A stretch of 64,000 nucleotides of DNA from CAZWCE01 sp964632505 (GTDB taxonomy: Bacteria > Planctomycetota > Planctomycetia > Pirellulales > Thermoguttaceae): the NCBI GenBank assembly GCA_964632505.1, contig CAZWCE010000001.1, positions 1 through 64,000 on the forward strand, written 5' to 3'. The translations under genes were made by a program, and so were the position numbers. Shown one piece after another: positions 9,237 to 18,150 of this stretch. Numbering within the stretch: the stretch's first letter is position 1; the number at the start of each line of letters is the position of its first letter. The notes below the pieces were generated by a model. It saw nothing but the letters and a program-made list of their open reading frames with translations, searched no databases and was not told the origin of the DNA.

Positions 9237-9680
9237 ATGGATACCCCCCTCCCTTTGGAAATCAAAATCCATTCCCAAACGCGATTGCCCGAAACCCTGA
9301 CTCTCCGGATGGAGCGCATCTGCAGACGCATCCTCTCCGACGTCGATATCATCGCCGGAATGCTGGAGATTTCCATTGTCGACGACATCACCATCGCGGA
9401 GCTGAATCGTCGGCATCTCGATCATCAGGGACCGACCGACGTGCTCAGCTTTCCCCTGGAATCGGCACCGAAATACCTCGAGGGCGAGGTGATCGTCAGC
9501 CATGAAACGGCAAGCGATCGGTCGAAAGAGTTCGACCAAACCCCCGAACAGGAGCTCCTCCTGTACGTCATCCACGGAACCCTGCACTTGGTCGGCTACG
9601 ACGATCACGAGGAACGTCAAAAGAAAATCATGCAACAGGCGGAAAAAAAATACTTCGCCGTGGCCGAGCGCCAGTGCTGA
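9237..9680 (+). CDS. ybeY: Endoribonuclease YbeY
   Basis: Protein of 147 residues from ATG 9237. The frame is open further upstream, but this start gives the normal family length and leaves an ordinary gap after the HD gene. The zinc-binding signature reads HGTLHLVGYDDH near residues 105-116 and supplies three His ligands; the usual form is HGxLHLxGYDH, so one extra Asp is inserted before the last His. The other family hallmark, TDVLSFPLE, is present near residue 65. YbeY is a metal-dependent RNase for 16S rRNA 3' maturation and ribosome quality control and works with the PhoH-like protein encoded upstream. Confidence 0.93.
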   Translation: MDTPLPLEIKIHSQTRLPETLTLRMERICRRILSDVDIIAGMLEISIVDDITIAELNRRHLDHQGPTDVLSFPLESAPKYLEGEVIVSHETASDRSKEFDQTPEQELLLYVIHGTLHLVGYDDHEERQKKIMQQAEKKYFAVAERQC

Positions 9681-9731
9681 GGTCCCGTCCCTTTTTGCCG
9701 CGAAAAACGTGCCGAGAATCCGTTTTTGGCA

Positions 9732-9760
9732 ATGACAGTCGCCCGATTATCAAGTATACT
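9732..9760 (+). promoter_or_regulatory. Sigma70-type promoter of the CorC-like gene
   Basis: ATGACA at 9732-9737 and TATACT at 9755-9760 with a 17-base spacer; each hexamer matches five of six consensus positions. A start near 9767 leaves a leader of about 95 bases. It would let the CorC-like gene be transcribed apart from phoH-ybeY. Confidence 0.5.
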
Positions 9761-9860
9761 TGTCGTGCGATGATCTCCCTCTCCCCGGCAGCGGGGGACC
9801 ACCCGCGACATCGTCCCCTTTTACCTCAGACCCCATGCCCACTTCCCCTAAACGGTAGAA

Positions 9861-11144
9861 ATGTTCACTCTGGCACTGATCGGCCTCGCCTTGACCTGCC
9901 TGGCCGCGGTCGAAACGAAGTCGCTGTCGAAATTCTCCCGACATCGCCTCAAGGAACTCTGCGAAAAACGGAACACCCCCGAGCGGCTCGGGGTGATTCT
10001 GAAGCACTATGAGCAGATCGCGCTGGCGGCGGAAACACTGCAAGTCCTGGCCACTGCGCTGGTTTTGATCAGCGGCAGTTATTGGCTGTGGTCTTCATCG
10101 CTTCAGGAAAGCGAAACCCCGCTGAGCAATGCCGTCTTCGCCGAATACTTGGTGTTGGGCATCGCCCTCGGGGCGGTCGCGCTTTTGTTCTGCGAAATCT
10201 GGATCCCCTGGGCACTCGCCCGACTCTTCTCCACCCGACTGGTCTACCACACCTGGCATTTCTGGAAGATCATCTCGACCCTCCTCGCCCCGTTCGTGTT
10301 GGCCGCCCACTTCTTCGACACCGTCATGCACCGGCTGGCCGGCCGCGCTCAGGAGGAACCCGACGAGGAATCGTTCGAGGACGAAATCCGCACCATCGTC
10401 ACCGAAGGTCATCGCGAAGGGCTGCTCGAGGAAGATGCCCGGGAAATGATCGAAGGCGTCATCGAACTGGGCGACGTGTTCGTCTCGCAAATCATGACGC
10501 CCCGGACCGACATGATCAGCATGCCCAAGTCGCTCGACTGGGAAGAGATGCTCACCTTCGTCCTCTCGGCGCCCCATTCCCGCATCCCCGTTTACGACGA
10601 CAATCGCGACGACATCGTCGGCGTCCTCTTTGCCAAAGACCTCCTGCCGGAACTGGCCAAGGGGATCGATGAACCCCGGGTGCCCTGGCCGTCGATCCTC
10701 CGCCCTCCGCAGTTCGTCCCTGAAACCAAACCGATCGACGTGCTGCTCCAGGAATTCCAGCAAAACCACACACACATGGTCATCGTGCTCGATGAATACG
10801 GAGGCGTCTCGGGGCTGGTGACCATGGAAGACATCCTCGAAGAGATCGTCGGCGAGATCGTCGATGAGTACGATCCGGTACTGGAGGAAGACATCCTCGA
10901 GATCGACGAGCAGACGATCGAAGCGCTCGGCAAAGCGCATCTCGATGAACTGAACGAACGCTTCGATCTCGATTTTCCCGAGGAACGCGATTACGACACG
11001 ATCGCCGGATACGTCTTCTCCGAACTGGGACACGTCCCCGTGGTGGGCGAGAAGCTGGTCTCCGACAACATGCAAATCAGCGTCGTCGAGGCGACGCCGC
11101 GACGCATCGAACGCGTGCAAATCAAAATTCTTACCGAAACCTGA
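9861..11144 (+). CDS. CorC/HlyC-family CBS-domain membrane protein
   Basis: Protein of 427 residues. The N-terminal DUF21/CNNM-like membrane domain (about 1-150) is followed by a CBS pair (about 206-330) that opens with the family signature VSQIMTPRTDMISMP. A second CBS motif is HTHMVIVLDEYGGVSGLVTMEDILEE. The C-terminus is a CorC_HlyC domain ending near residue 427. Family members are linked to Mg2+/Co2+ transport or resistance, and the gene often follows ybeY. The upstream helix GEIVDEYDP, joining the CBS and CorC domains, is intact. Its stop lies eight bases from that of the convergent msr gene. Confidence 0.9.
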   Translation: MFTLALIGLALTCLAAVETKSLSKFSRHRLKELCEKRNTPERLGVILKHYEQIALAAETLQVLATALVLISGSYWLWSSSLQESETPLSNAVFAEYLVLGIALGAVALLFCEIWIPWALARLFSTRLVYHTWHFWKIISTLLAPFVLAAHFFDTVMHRLAGRAQEEPDEESFEDEIRTIVTEGHREGLLEEDAREMIEGVIELGDVFVSQIMTPRTDMISMPKSLDWEEMLTFVLSAPHSRIPVYDDNRDDIVGVLFAKDLLPELAKGIDEPRVPWPSILRPPQFVPETKPIDVLLQEFQQNHTHMVIVLDEYGGVSGLVTMEDILEEIVGEIVDEYDPVLEEDILEIDEQTIEALGKAHLDELNERFDLDFPEERDYDTIAGYVFSELGHVPVVGEKLVSDNMQISVVEATPRRIERVQIKILTET

Positions 11145-11151
11145 TGCCGTT

Positions 11152-12162
11152 TCAGTCGAAACGCTTCACCGGTCGGTGACACGGCCGCTCGGGATGCTTT
11201 TTGATGAAGTCCTGATGATACTCCTCGGCGGGATAGAACTCCGAGGCGGGCAGCACATGCGTCGCCACTTGGTAGCCCTTCTTCCGGAGAATGCCGATCA
11301 GCTCGATCGCCACCTTACGCTGGTGATCGTTCGTATAATAGACGACCGACCGGTACTGGCTGCCGACATCGGGCCCCTGTCGGTTCACTTGGGTGGGGTC
11401 GTGAATCTCGAAAAAACGCCGGGCGAGCGTCTCATAATCGACCTCTTTCGGATCGAACACCACCTCGACCGCTTCGCTGTGTCCGGTCATGCCGGAGGTG
11501 ACCTGCTCGTAAGTAGGATCCTCTACCAATCCACCGGTGTAACCGCTGGTCACCTCTTTCACGCCGGGGAGCTGCTCCATCAGATGCTCCACCCCCCAGA
11601 AACAGCCGCCGGCGAAGATCGCTTGACTGGTCGAGGCCTCCTCGGCCGCCTCTTGCAGATTCTCCTGCTCGGGGATCGACCGGAAAACGATCGACACCGA
11701 GTTCACGCAGTGCCGGGTATTCTTCGGGGTGAACCCCTCGCCGAGGAAGACGTGCCCCAAATGGCCGCCGCAACCGGCGCAGGTGATCTCCGTGCGGATG
11801 CCGTCGGCATCGGGCGAACGCTTCACCGCCCCGGGCAATTCGTCGTCGAAACTCGGCCAACCGCAGTCCGACTTGAACTTCGCCTTGCTCGTGTACAGCG
11901 GCAAACCGCAGTTCCGGCAGTGGTAGATTCCCCGCGCATAATGATCCCAGTACTTTCCGGTGTACGGGCGTTCCGTCCCCTTGTTGAGGATTACACGTTT
12001 CTCTTCGGCAGAGAGTGGTTTCATGATGGAACTTTCAGGCTTGACGGATTCGCTTTTTTCCTGCGGATCGGGGCGGGGCGCTGCGAGCACCACCAGCGTG
12101 GCACACAAGAAGACGCCGCCTCCCGACATTAATAGAACTCGCCTCATTCGTGATATTTTCAT
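11152..12162 (-). CDS. msrBA: Exported MsrB-MsrA fusion, methionine sulfoxide reductase
   Basis: Protein of 336 residues; ATG 12162 is preceded by AGAAGGGA. The first 28 residues form a signal peptide or anchor (MKISRMRRVLLMSGGGVFLC, then a hydrophobic run ending in LAAPRP). MsrB comes first, with zinc CxxC pairs CRNC and CAGC and the catalytic RHCVNS. MsrA follows, with catalytic GGCFWG near residue 184 and the GYTGG and HDPTQ blocks. The fused enzymes reduce R- and S-methionine sulfoxide in oxidised proteins, here outside the cytoplasm. A perfect TATAAT on the minus strand at 12217-12222 lacks a good -35 box. Confidence 0.93.
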   Translation of the reverse strand: MKISRMRRVLLMSGGGVFLCATLVVLAAPRPDPQEKSESVKPESSIMKPLSAEEKRVILNKGTERPYTGKYWDHYARGIYHCRNCGLPLYTSKAKFKSDCGWPSFDDELPGAVKRSPDADGIRTEITCAGCGGHLGHVFLGEGFTPKNTRHCVNSVSIVFRSIPEQENLQEAAEEASTSQAIFAGGCFWGVEHLMEQLPGVKEVTSGYTGGLVEDPTYEQVTSGMTGHSEAVEVVFDPKEVDYETLARRFFEIHDPTQVNRQGPDVGSQYRSVVYYTNDHQRKVAIELIGILRKKGYQVATHVLPASEFYPAEEYHQDFIKKHPERPCHRPVKRFD

Positions 12163-12291
12163 GGGACTTTCCCTTCTAAGACCGGCTCGTGCATGGAAAG
12201 AAGTGACTCTATCCCTATTATAGACTCCAGGGCAACCAGCCCCATGGGGGGGCAAAGCGATAGAAATTATCGACCGAATCGAGCGGAAAGG

Positions 12292-12774
12292 TCATCCGTC
12301 GTCGAGGGAACCGGGGTCGTCGTGCCGGCGGCGGGAATCGGTCGAGCCCTCGGCGTGGGGAAGATAGGCCGAGAGAAGCACTTGCGCAGCGAGCATATCG
12401 AGCCGCTTCTTGCGTCGTTTGCGCGACATGTCGACGTCGAGCAAGTAGTTTTCCGCTTCGACGGAGGTGAACCGCTCGTCGAACATCTCCGTCGGAATGC
12501 CCGTCGTTTCCTCGAGCCACTTGGCGAACTGGCGAGCTTGATGCGATTTCTCGCTCTCCCGACCGTCCAGATGGACCGGCAGCCCGACGACGAACCGGAC
12601 CACCCGTTCCTCGGCGACCAAGCGGCGGAACCGTTCGGCGTCTTTCGCCTCACCCCGCCGGGTGTAGTTCTCGTAGGGACTGGCCAGCACGCGATCGGGA
12701 TCACTCACGGCGATCCCGATGCGCACCGTCCCGAAATCGATGGCCGCGATCCGGCCCTTTTCATCTTCAATCAT
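12292..12774 (-). CDS. ruvX: RuvX/YqgF pre-16S rRNA nuclease
   Basis: Protein of 160 residues with an RNase H-like fold. Motifs: AAIDFGTVRIGIAVSD near the N-terminus holds the first catalytic Asp. VVGLPVHLDGRES is the central block and FDERFTSVEAE carries the second acidic site. The LDMLAAQVLLSAYL helix holds the last Asp. The family processes the 5' end of 16S rRNA and was earlier proposed as a Holliday junction resolvase. The start codon overlaps the stop of the upstream gene by four bases, so translation is probably coupled. The C-terminal 20 residues are charged and not conserved. Confidence 0.9.
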   Translation of the reverse strand: MIEDEKGRIAAIDFGTVRIGIAVSDPDRVLASPYENYTRRGEAKDAERFRRLVAEERVVRFVVGLPVHLDGRESEKSHQARQFAKWLEETTGIPTEMFDERFTSVEAENYLLDVDMSRKRRKKRLDMLAAQVLLSAYLPHAEGSTDSRRRHDDPGSLDDG

Positions 12775-14405
12775 TGTTCCTCTTGTTCGATCACTTCTTC
12801 CGGAATCTCCGGAGGCATTGCTTTCGTCTCCCCCTTCTTCTGTTTGGAGACGAGCTTGAGAATCCTCTCGATCAGCGAAGTCGGCACGAAGAGATCCTTA
12901 CGGACCTCGCCCCCGCCCATCTGCACGGTCAGACCGACCGGAGCACCTTCCGGCATCGAGGGAATCACTCCCGTCAGTGCCTTCGGCACGAACACGCTCA
13001 TCGAGGTTCGGATCATGTTCACGACCTGGTTCGGATCGATCAGAAGCACCATCTGGGCATTCTCCGGCAGCATCGCCATCGTCCTTCGAACCGATTCCTT
13101 TTGGTCCATGCTCTTCCGCTCTGAATCATCGCCCTCGAGAAATTTCTGGAGTGCTTCGATCCGTTTCGGCGACACATACCCGAATCCCATCATCTCCGGC
13201 GATGCCTTGCCGAAATAGACCGAAAGACTGTCGGGCGAACCGTAGAACGCCTCGAACAGCTTATCGATCGCGATTCGCTGCTCCTCGGGAATCTCCTGTC
13301 CTTGGAAAACAAAATCGAGCGGGAACGTCATTTTCGACGCCCGCTGCCCGCCGATCTCCGTCGCTTCGACCGTCATCTCGCCGAAGAGACCTTCCGGCTT
13401 CGCTGTTTCGAGGAAATCGTGCATCAGCTTATCATTTTCTTCCATATAGGTGTCGGCATCTTTCACCTGCATGAGCCCGAAAAGCCCGCAGTAGAGAGCT
13501 TCGCCCTCCTCGGGCACCTCCATCAGGTAAGCGAACGAGCCGAGCTGCTCCATCAAATCCGCCGACTCCTCCATCATTTCGACGAAGTCATCGCCATCGA
13601 TGCCATAGAGGTCGCTGAAGGCCCCCATGAACTCTTCGGTGATTTCGAGCATCACCGGCGCGAACGAATCGGGCGTCCGCATCGTCAGAAGAAAGACGAA
13701 CTCGCTCTCGGGCAGTTGTTTCAGGGGACAGGGGTCGCCGAGCCCTTTGGGAATCCCTTCGAAAATCTCGGCCAGCTCGCCGCCGTCGACGTAACAGGCG
13801 CGATAGCTCACGCACAGACCGGCCGGCTCGAAACGCACTCCCAGGACGACCTTCTCCACTTCCTCCTTGCCGACCTCGATCAGCTCCTCGCCGATCTCGA
13901 AGTAGATCTCCATTATTTCGGCGGGATCGATTTCCATATGCGGCGGAGGATTCGTCTTGGCCAGGTCGCGTTGGATCGCCGCTTCCGCCTTGGTCATTTT
14001 TTCTTCGAGATCATGCAGCATGGTCCGGACCAGATCGCGGGAAAGCAAGAGGGTCATGTCCTGCTGCTCGATCCACTCCTGCATCGGCGCGGCCGGCTCC
14101 ATCGCTTCCGCCCGGGCATCGCCCCGGAGTTTCTCCGCTTTCCGGAAAACCTCTTTCGCCTGCTCTCTCGCCGACTCTCCGAACAGCGCCACGAAGTTCC
14201 GCAGGGTCTCGTCCTCGTCGGGCATGACGCAGTACAGGGCAACCTTTTCTCCGAGCAATCGGGATTGCGCTTCGAAGGCGTAGACATCGCACTCCTCTTC
14301 CGCCGCCCGGGCCGGAAGGGCCACGACCGACAGAACGCCGACCGCCAACAGGGTCGTCAAGCCGCCCAGGACGCATCGCCCCGGAAATCTCTCTCTCGCA
14401 AACAT
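12771..14405 (-). CDS. Secreted protein of unknown function
   Basis: Protein of 544 residues; ATG 14405 has AGAAGGAGA seven bases upstream, which decides the start. The first 32 residues are a signal peptide that ends in LPARAAEE. The mature part is acidic and helical, with blocks such as PDSFAPVMLEITEEFMGAFSD and many Glu residues, and no enzyme motif that I recognise. It resembles the long secreted proteins often annotated as hypothetical in planctomycetes. Its stop overlaps the ruvX start, giving an odd pairing of a secreted protein with an rRNA nuclease. No transmembrane helix follows the signal peptide. Confidence 0.6.
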   Translation of the reverse strand: MFARERFPGRCVLGGLTTLLAVGVLSVVALPARAAEEECDVYAFEAQSRLLGEKVALYCVMPDEDETLRNFVALFGESAREQAKEVFRKAEKLRGDARAEAMEPAAPMQEWIEQQDMTLLLSRDLVRTMLHDLEEKMTKAEAAIQRDLAKTNPPPHMEIDPAEIMEIYFEIGEELIEVGKEEVEKVVLGVRFEPAGLCVSYRACYVDGGELAEIFEGIPKGLGDPCPLKQLPESEFVFLLTMRTPDSFAPVMLEITEEFMGAFSDLYGIDGDDFVEMMEESADLMEQLGSFAYLMEVPEEGEALYCGLFGLMQVKDADTYMEENDKLMHDFLETAKPEGLFGEMTVEATEIGGQRASKMTFPLDFVFQGQEIPEEQRIAIDKLFEAFYGSPDSLSVYFGKASPEMMGFGYVSPKRIEALQKFLEGDDSERKSMDQKESVRRTMAMLPENAQMVLLIDPNQVVNMIRTSMSVFVPKALTGVIPSMPEGAPVGLTVQMGGGEVRKDLFVPTSLIERILKLVSKQKKGETKAMPPEIPEEVIEQEEQ

Positions 14406-14750
14406 GATGAGTCTCCTTCTGGAAAAGAAACGTTCGCCACTTTCGACTTTCCACGACGGTACGCGCCGTCGAACTGGAAAAGGGATTCGCCAAAGAAGAG
14501 CCCATATTTCAAAAAAAGTTTGATCGCGGCGAGCGGCTCGGGAACAAAAGTCCACGAGTTCCGTTATATCGGCGGCGGCCTCGCAAGTAAATCCCCCCGA
14601 TTGGACCCGTCGCCTTCACGAGTGGCCGCGAGGGGGATGGGACCGGCGAACGCTTGAGATCGTCTTTCTCCTCCGCTAAGATGAAGGAGTGGATCGCTCG
14701 ACGATACGGAACCGCAAGGGCCCTTTCTCGGTAATCATGGGAGATGAATC
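14406..14750. other. Divergent intergenic region
   Basis: A 345-base gap lies between the secreted-protein gene (minus) and the Gfo/Idh/MocA gene (plus), so it should carry both promoters. I found no strong hexamer pair in either direction. GGGAGATGAATC just before position 14751 is the ribosome site of the plus-strand gene. Confidence 0.5.
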
Positions 14751-16112
14751 ATGCAGAAGATGAATCGACGCGACTTTCTGGACCGCTCGAAGAAGACGAC
14801 CGTCGGCTTGGGACTGGGGATGACCGTCCTTTCCAGTGCGGCTTCGGTGCACGGGGCGCCGGCGAACGAAAAGGTGACCCTCGGCTTCATCGGCACCGGC
14901 GGCCGGGGAAGACACCTCTTGGCCGGTTTTCTGGAACGGGACGACATCCACGTCGGCGCGCTGTGCGACCCGAGAACCGATCGGCTCGACGACGCCATGC
15001 GGATCGCCGCCGAATCGCAATCGGAAAAGCCGCAACGGACGATCCACTACAACGAGGTGCTCGAGAATCCGAAGGTCGACGCGGTCATCAACGCCACGCC
15101 CGACCACTGGCACGCCCCGATGACCGTCTGGGCCTGCCAGGCCGGCAAGGACGTCTACACCGAAAAACCGGCCAGCCACAGCGCCTGGGAAGGGGAGAAG
15201 ATGGTCCAGGCGGCCCGGAAGTACCGCCGCGTCGTGCAGTTGGGAACCCAGAACCGCAGCGCTCCGTACAACTTGGAAGCGAAGAAATACATCGACGACG
15301 GAAAACTCGGCGAGATCCACCTCTGCCGAGTCTACAACCAGAAGAATTGGGGGAACTTCACGCTCGGCGAGCCGACCGAACCGCCGGAGACGCTCGACTG
15401 GGATCTCTGGAACGGTCCGGCACCGGAGAAACCGTATCGCTCGGGCTACCTGAATCGCTGGCATCACCTCTGGGACTACTCCTCGGGCGACATCATCAAC
15501 GACGGCATCCACCAGATCGACCTCGCCCGATGGCTCATCGGACGCGATCGTCCGAATCAGGTCTACTGCACGGGCGGGCGGTTCCACTCCGAGGGCGACG
15601 CCCAAACGCCGGACACGCAGATCGCAACGTTCGACTTCGACGATTTGTTGATGACGTTCGAGTTGACGCTGTACACACCGTACATGTACAAGACCGACAT
15701 GGAACTCCGCCAAAGCGACATGATCCCCTACTGGCCGCAGAACGCTACGCGCATCGAGATTTTCGGCTCCAAGGGGCTCATGTTCATGGGCCGGCACGGC
15801 GGGGGCTGGGAGGTCTACACGAATCCGAAGTCGCGCAAGCCGGTCTGCATCGAGCGGGTCTACGGCCGGTTCCCCGATCCGGAGCACAAGGAGAACTTCA
15901 TTTCCTGCGTGCGTTCGCGCGAAACGCCCAGTGCCGACATCGAGAAGGGGCACCTCAGCACGCTTCTGTGCCACTACGCGACGATGAGCTACCGACTCGG
16001 CGGCGAAAAGCTCCCGGTCGATCCGGAAGACGGCACCGTCGACCACGCCGAGGCGATGAAGTACTACAAGCGGACCTACCGCGCGCCGTACGTCATCGAG
16101 GAAGAGGTGTGA
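14751..16112 (+). CDS. Tat-exported Gfo/Idh/MocA-family oxidoreductase
   Basis: Protein of 453 residues. The N-terminus has a twin-arginine signal, MNRRDFLDRSKK, and then a hydrophobic stretch. The Rossmann part starts with TLGFIGTGGRGRH near residue 44 and includes the family motif YTEKPASH near 136-143, whose Lys is the usual catalytic residue. The C-terminal half contains SSGDIINDGIHQIDLARWLIG, typical of this family. Members oxidise or reduce sugars or inositols with NAD(P)(H). The Tat signal suggests it folds with cofactor before export. Family-wide substrate range is broad, so the substrate is not known. Confidence 0.88.
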   Translation: MQKMNRRDFLDRSKKTTVGLGLGMTVLSSAASVHGAPANEKVTLGFIGTGGRGRHLLAGFLERDDIHVGALCDPRTDRLDDAMRIAAESQSEKPQRTIHYNEVLENPKVDAVINATPDHWHAPMTVWACQAGKDVYTEKPASHSAWEGEKMVQAARKYRRVVQLGTQNRSAPYNLEAKKYIDDGKLGEIHLCRVYNQKNWGNFTLGEPTEPPETLDWDLWNGPAPEKPYRSGYLNRWHHLWDYSSGDIINDGIHQIDLARWLIGRDRPNQVYCTGGRFHSEGDAQTPDTQIATFDFDDLLMTFELTLYTPYMYKTDMELRQSDMIPYWPQNATRIEIFGSKGLMFMGRHGGGWEVYTNPKSRKPVCIERVYGRFPDPEHKENFISCVRSRETPSADIEKGHLSTLLCHYATMSYRLGGEKLPVDPEDGTVDHAEAMKYYKRTYRAPYVIEEEV

Positions 16113-16153
16113 TCGTTCCGAGTCCCCCCCGAGCATCCCATTCTTTTTGCACG

Positions 16154-16187
16154 CCGCTCTCCGGAAGTTCGCCGGGGAGCGGTTTTT
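16154..16187 (+). terminator. Rho-independent terminator after the oxidoreductase gene
   Basis: An 11-bp stem pairs CCGCTCTCCGG at 16154-16164 with CCGGGGAGCGG at 16172-16182 (one G-U pair). The loop is seven bases and TTTTT follows. This is a canonical intrinsic terminator 42 bases after the stop codon. Confidence 0.85.
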
Positions 16188-16359
16188 CATTTCTCGGCGG
16201 CGCTCTCGGCGATGTTGCCCGAGAGCAACGTTGCGAAAAGGCGACATCGCCACGACCGGCACAACCCTTGCAGGCGGAACCCTTGCGACCGGAAGAGCCG
16301 CTTCCATGCACACAGGCAATTCAGGGGGTTGTTTCGTTTTTCAGATATGCTGCTTTTTT

Positions 16360-16388
16360 TTGACCTACCTGTTTCTACAAAGTATCTA
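16360..16388 (+). promoter_or_regulatory. Sigma70-type promoter of the coiled-coil gene
   Basis: TTGACC at 16360-16365 and TATCTA at 16383-16388 with exactly 17 bases between. It lies just after an intrinsic terminator and before an isolated gene, so transcription from about 16395 would give a leader of about 100 bases. Confidence 0.6.
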
Positions 16389-16492
16389 TTAGGGTGAAAG
16401 ATTGTATCTAGTAAGCAGATGCAACGATAGACCACTACCTCCGTCATGCCGCAGGACGCCGACCGTGGTGCCCGCCACGGATCGTTTTGAGC

Positions 16493-17872
16493 ATGACCCC
16501 CACCCTCCATGGACGAAGCTTACCTGCCTCGGAGAGCATGGAAAACTGGATTTCCCTCCTGAGCTCCGCCTTTCAGGAGCAGCGCGCGCTGCTGGAATCG
16601 ATCGTCGATTCCCAGCAGGCCAGCGGCGACATGGTCCGAGAAATGGCGGCTCGCCAAGCCGAATGGCTCAAAGCCGAATTGAACGAGCAGCACGCTCGAA
16701 CGGAAGCGTTGCGCGACGACATCTCCGCGCGCATGCAGAAGCTCTTCGAAACGTTCGATCATCTTTCCGAGGCACTCCCCCACGAAATCAGCGGCCGAGA
16801 ACAGGACGCCACGTCCGCGGCCGATTCTCAAGAGATTCCCTCCGAACAGCTCCGTGAGCAGTTCGAGGCGATTCAGAAACAATACGGCGAACTTCAACAG
16901 ATTGTTGAAAAATTCGACCAGCGCGAACAGGCTCTTCTCTCCGAAAAGGAGGCGCTGGTCCGGCGATGTCAGGAATTGGAACAGGCGGTCGGGCAGCCCC
17001 GGGAGGGCTCCGCCGATGCATCGCTTCAAGAGGAACTCCACGCCACCAGCGAGGAACGCGACCGGTTGCGCGAGAATCTCCAGACGAACGAACAGAAGAT
17101 GACCGGCTTGGTCTGCCGGCTCTCCGAACTCGAGGAGGAACTCGAGAAAGTCAAGAATGCTTCCACCCCGGACGAGGGAGGAGAGAGCTCCGACTCCGAC
17201 GCCAAGAAGTACGAAATGATTCTCGAGGATTTCCGCGAATTGCAGGCGGAAAACGAGCGTCTCTCCCAAGAGCTGCAAACGGCCAAAAGCCAACCATCGA
17301 CAGCGTCCTCCGGTCCCTCCGCGCCGGTGGACGACGGGCCTGTCGACTGGGAAACCCAGAAAAAACGGCTCTTGGAAGCGCTTGAAAACGAAGGCGAAGA
17401 AGGTAGTGGTCCGCCAGCGGAGGCACAGAAGCAGCATCGCCTGAAGATCGAGGACGTCATTCGGAAGACGGATGCCGCGATCGCCGATCGAGACAAGGAG
17501 CTCGAGGAGATGAAGGTGATTCTGGAAAATCAGCGCCAGGCGGCCGGAGGCGCCGTCGGCGCGGCCGCGATGGCGGAAATCTTGCAGAACGACGAAATCA
17601 TTCGCGAGGAGCGGGAACGACTCCAGCAGATTCAGGAAGAATGGAAGCAGAAGATGAGTCAGGCCGAAGTCGAAATCTCGCTGGAACGTGCCAAGCTGGC
17701 TCGGGAAAAGGCGGAAATCGAGGAAAAACTCCGCAAGCTGGAAAAACAGGGAGGTCAGCCCCCGACAGGCGAAACGAAAACAACGTCCGATAGGGGAGAA
17801 GCCGCCGGCGGCAAGGGAGGCGGCGGACGATGGCTCTCCCGGCTCGGACTGAAAGGAGGGGACGACGAATAA
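16493..17872 (+). CDS. Long coiled-coil protein of unknown function
   Basis: Protein of 459 residues from ATG 16493; an in-frame TTG two codons upstream is possible. There is no signal peptide and no membrane helix. Residues from about 30 to 100 and 120 to 430 are strongly heptad-like and rich in Glu, Lys, Gln and Leu. The C-terminus is a short basic tail, GGRWLSRLGLKGGDDE. It stands alone, with a promoter upstream and a long hairpin downstream. A structural or scaffolding role in the cytoplasm is likely from composition, but nothing shows the partner. Confidence 0.6.
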   Translation: MTPTLHGRSLPASESMENWISLLSSAFQEQRALLESIVDSQQASGDMVREMAARQAEWLKAELNEQHARTEALRDDISARMQKLFETFDHLSEALPHEISGREQDATSAADSQEIPSEQLREQFEAIQKQYGELQQIVEKFDQREQALLSEKEALVRRCQELEQAVGQPREGSADASLQEELHATSEERDRLRENLQTNEQKMTGLVCRLSELEEELEKVKNASTPDEGGESSDSDAKKYEMILEDFRELQAENERLSQELQTAKSQPSTASSGPSAPVDDGPVDWETQKKRLLEALENEGEEGSGPPAEAQKQHRLKIEDVIRKTDAAIADRDKELEEMKVILENQRQAAGGAVGAAAMAEILQNDEIIREERERLQQIQEEWKQKMSQAEVEISLERAKLAREKAEIEEKLRKLEKQGGQPPTGETKTTSDRGEAAGGKGGGGRWLSRLGLKGGDDE

Positions 17873-18064
17873 CAGATCGAACCAATTGAGCGAATAATCG
17901 GTTTCCGGAAACTCCGAGGCACTCGCGGTAGTGGTCGATTCACGCGAGGGAGCAATCGGGAATCCCGCGGGCAACGCCGAAACGAGGAAGAGCTGCTTCC
18001 CTTCGGCGAATACGGGATTCCCCCCGGGCTTTCAAGAAGTGCATCCGGCGCGACGCACCGGCCT

Positions 18065-18121
18065 GCGCACCGAGGGATCCCCCCGCCGAAATCGGGCGGG
18101 GGAGGGCGGTCCCCGGTGCGC
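18065..18121. terminator. Long GC-rich hairpin between convergent genes
   Basis: GCGCACCG at 18065-18072 pairs with CGGTGCGC at 18114-18121, and the inner CCCGCC pairs with GGGCGG around a GAAATC loop. There is no U-tract on either side. It separates the convergent coiled-coil and cytochrome genes and may act as a two-way barrier or RNA 3' end; termination is inferred. Confidence 0.5.
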
Positions 18122-18150
18122 CGATCGGAAAGAAACGCCTGCGCCGCGGC

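Noticed and set aside
14676..16319. Minus-strand frame of more than 500 residues opposite the Gfo/Idh/MocA gene
   Set aside because: The plus strand carries a Tat signal and clear family motifs; the antisense frame has none.
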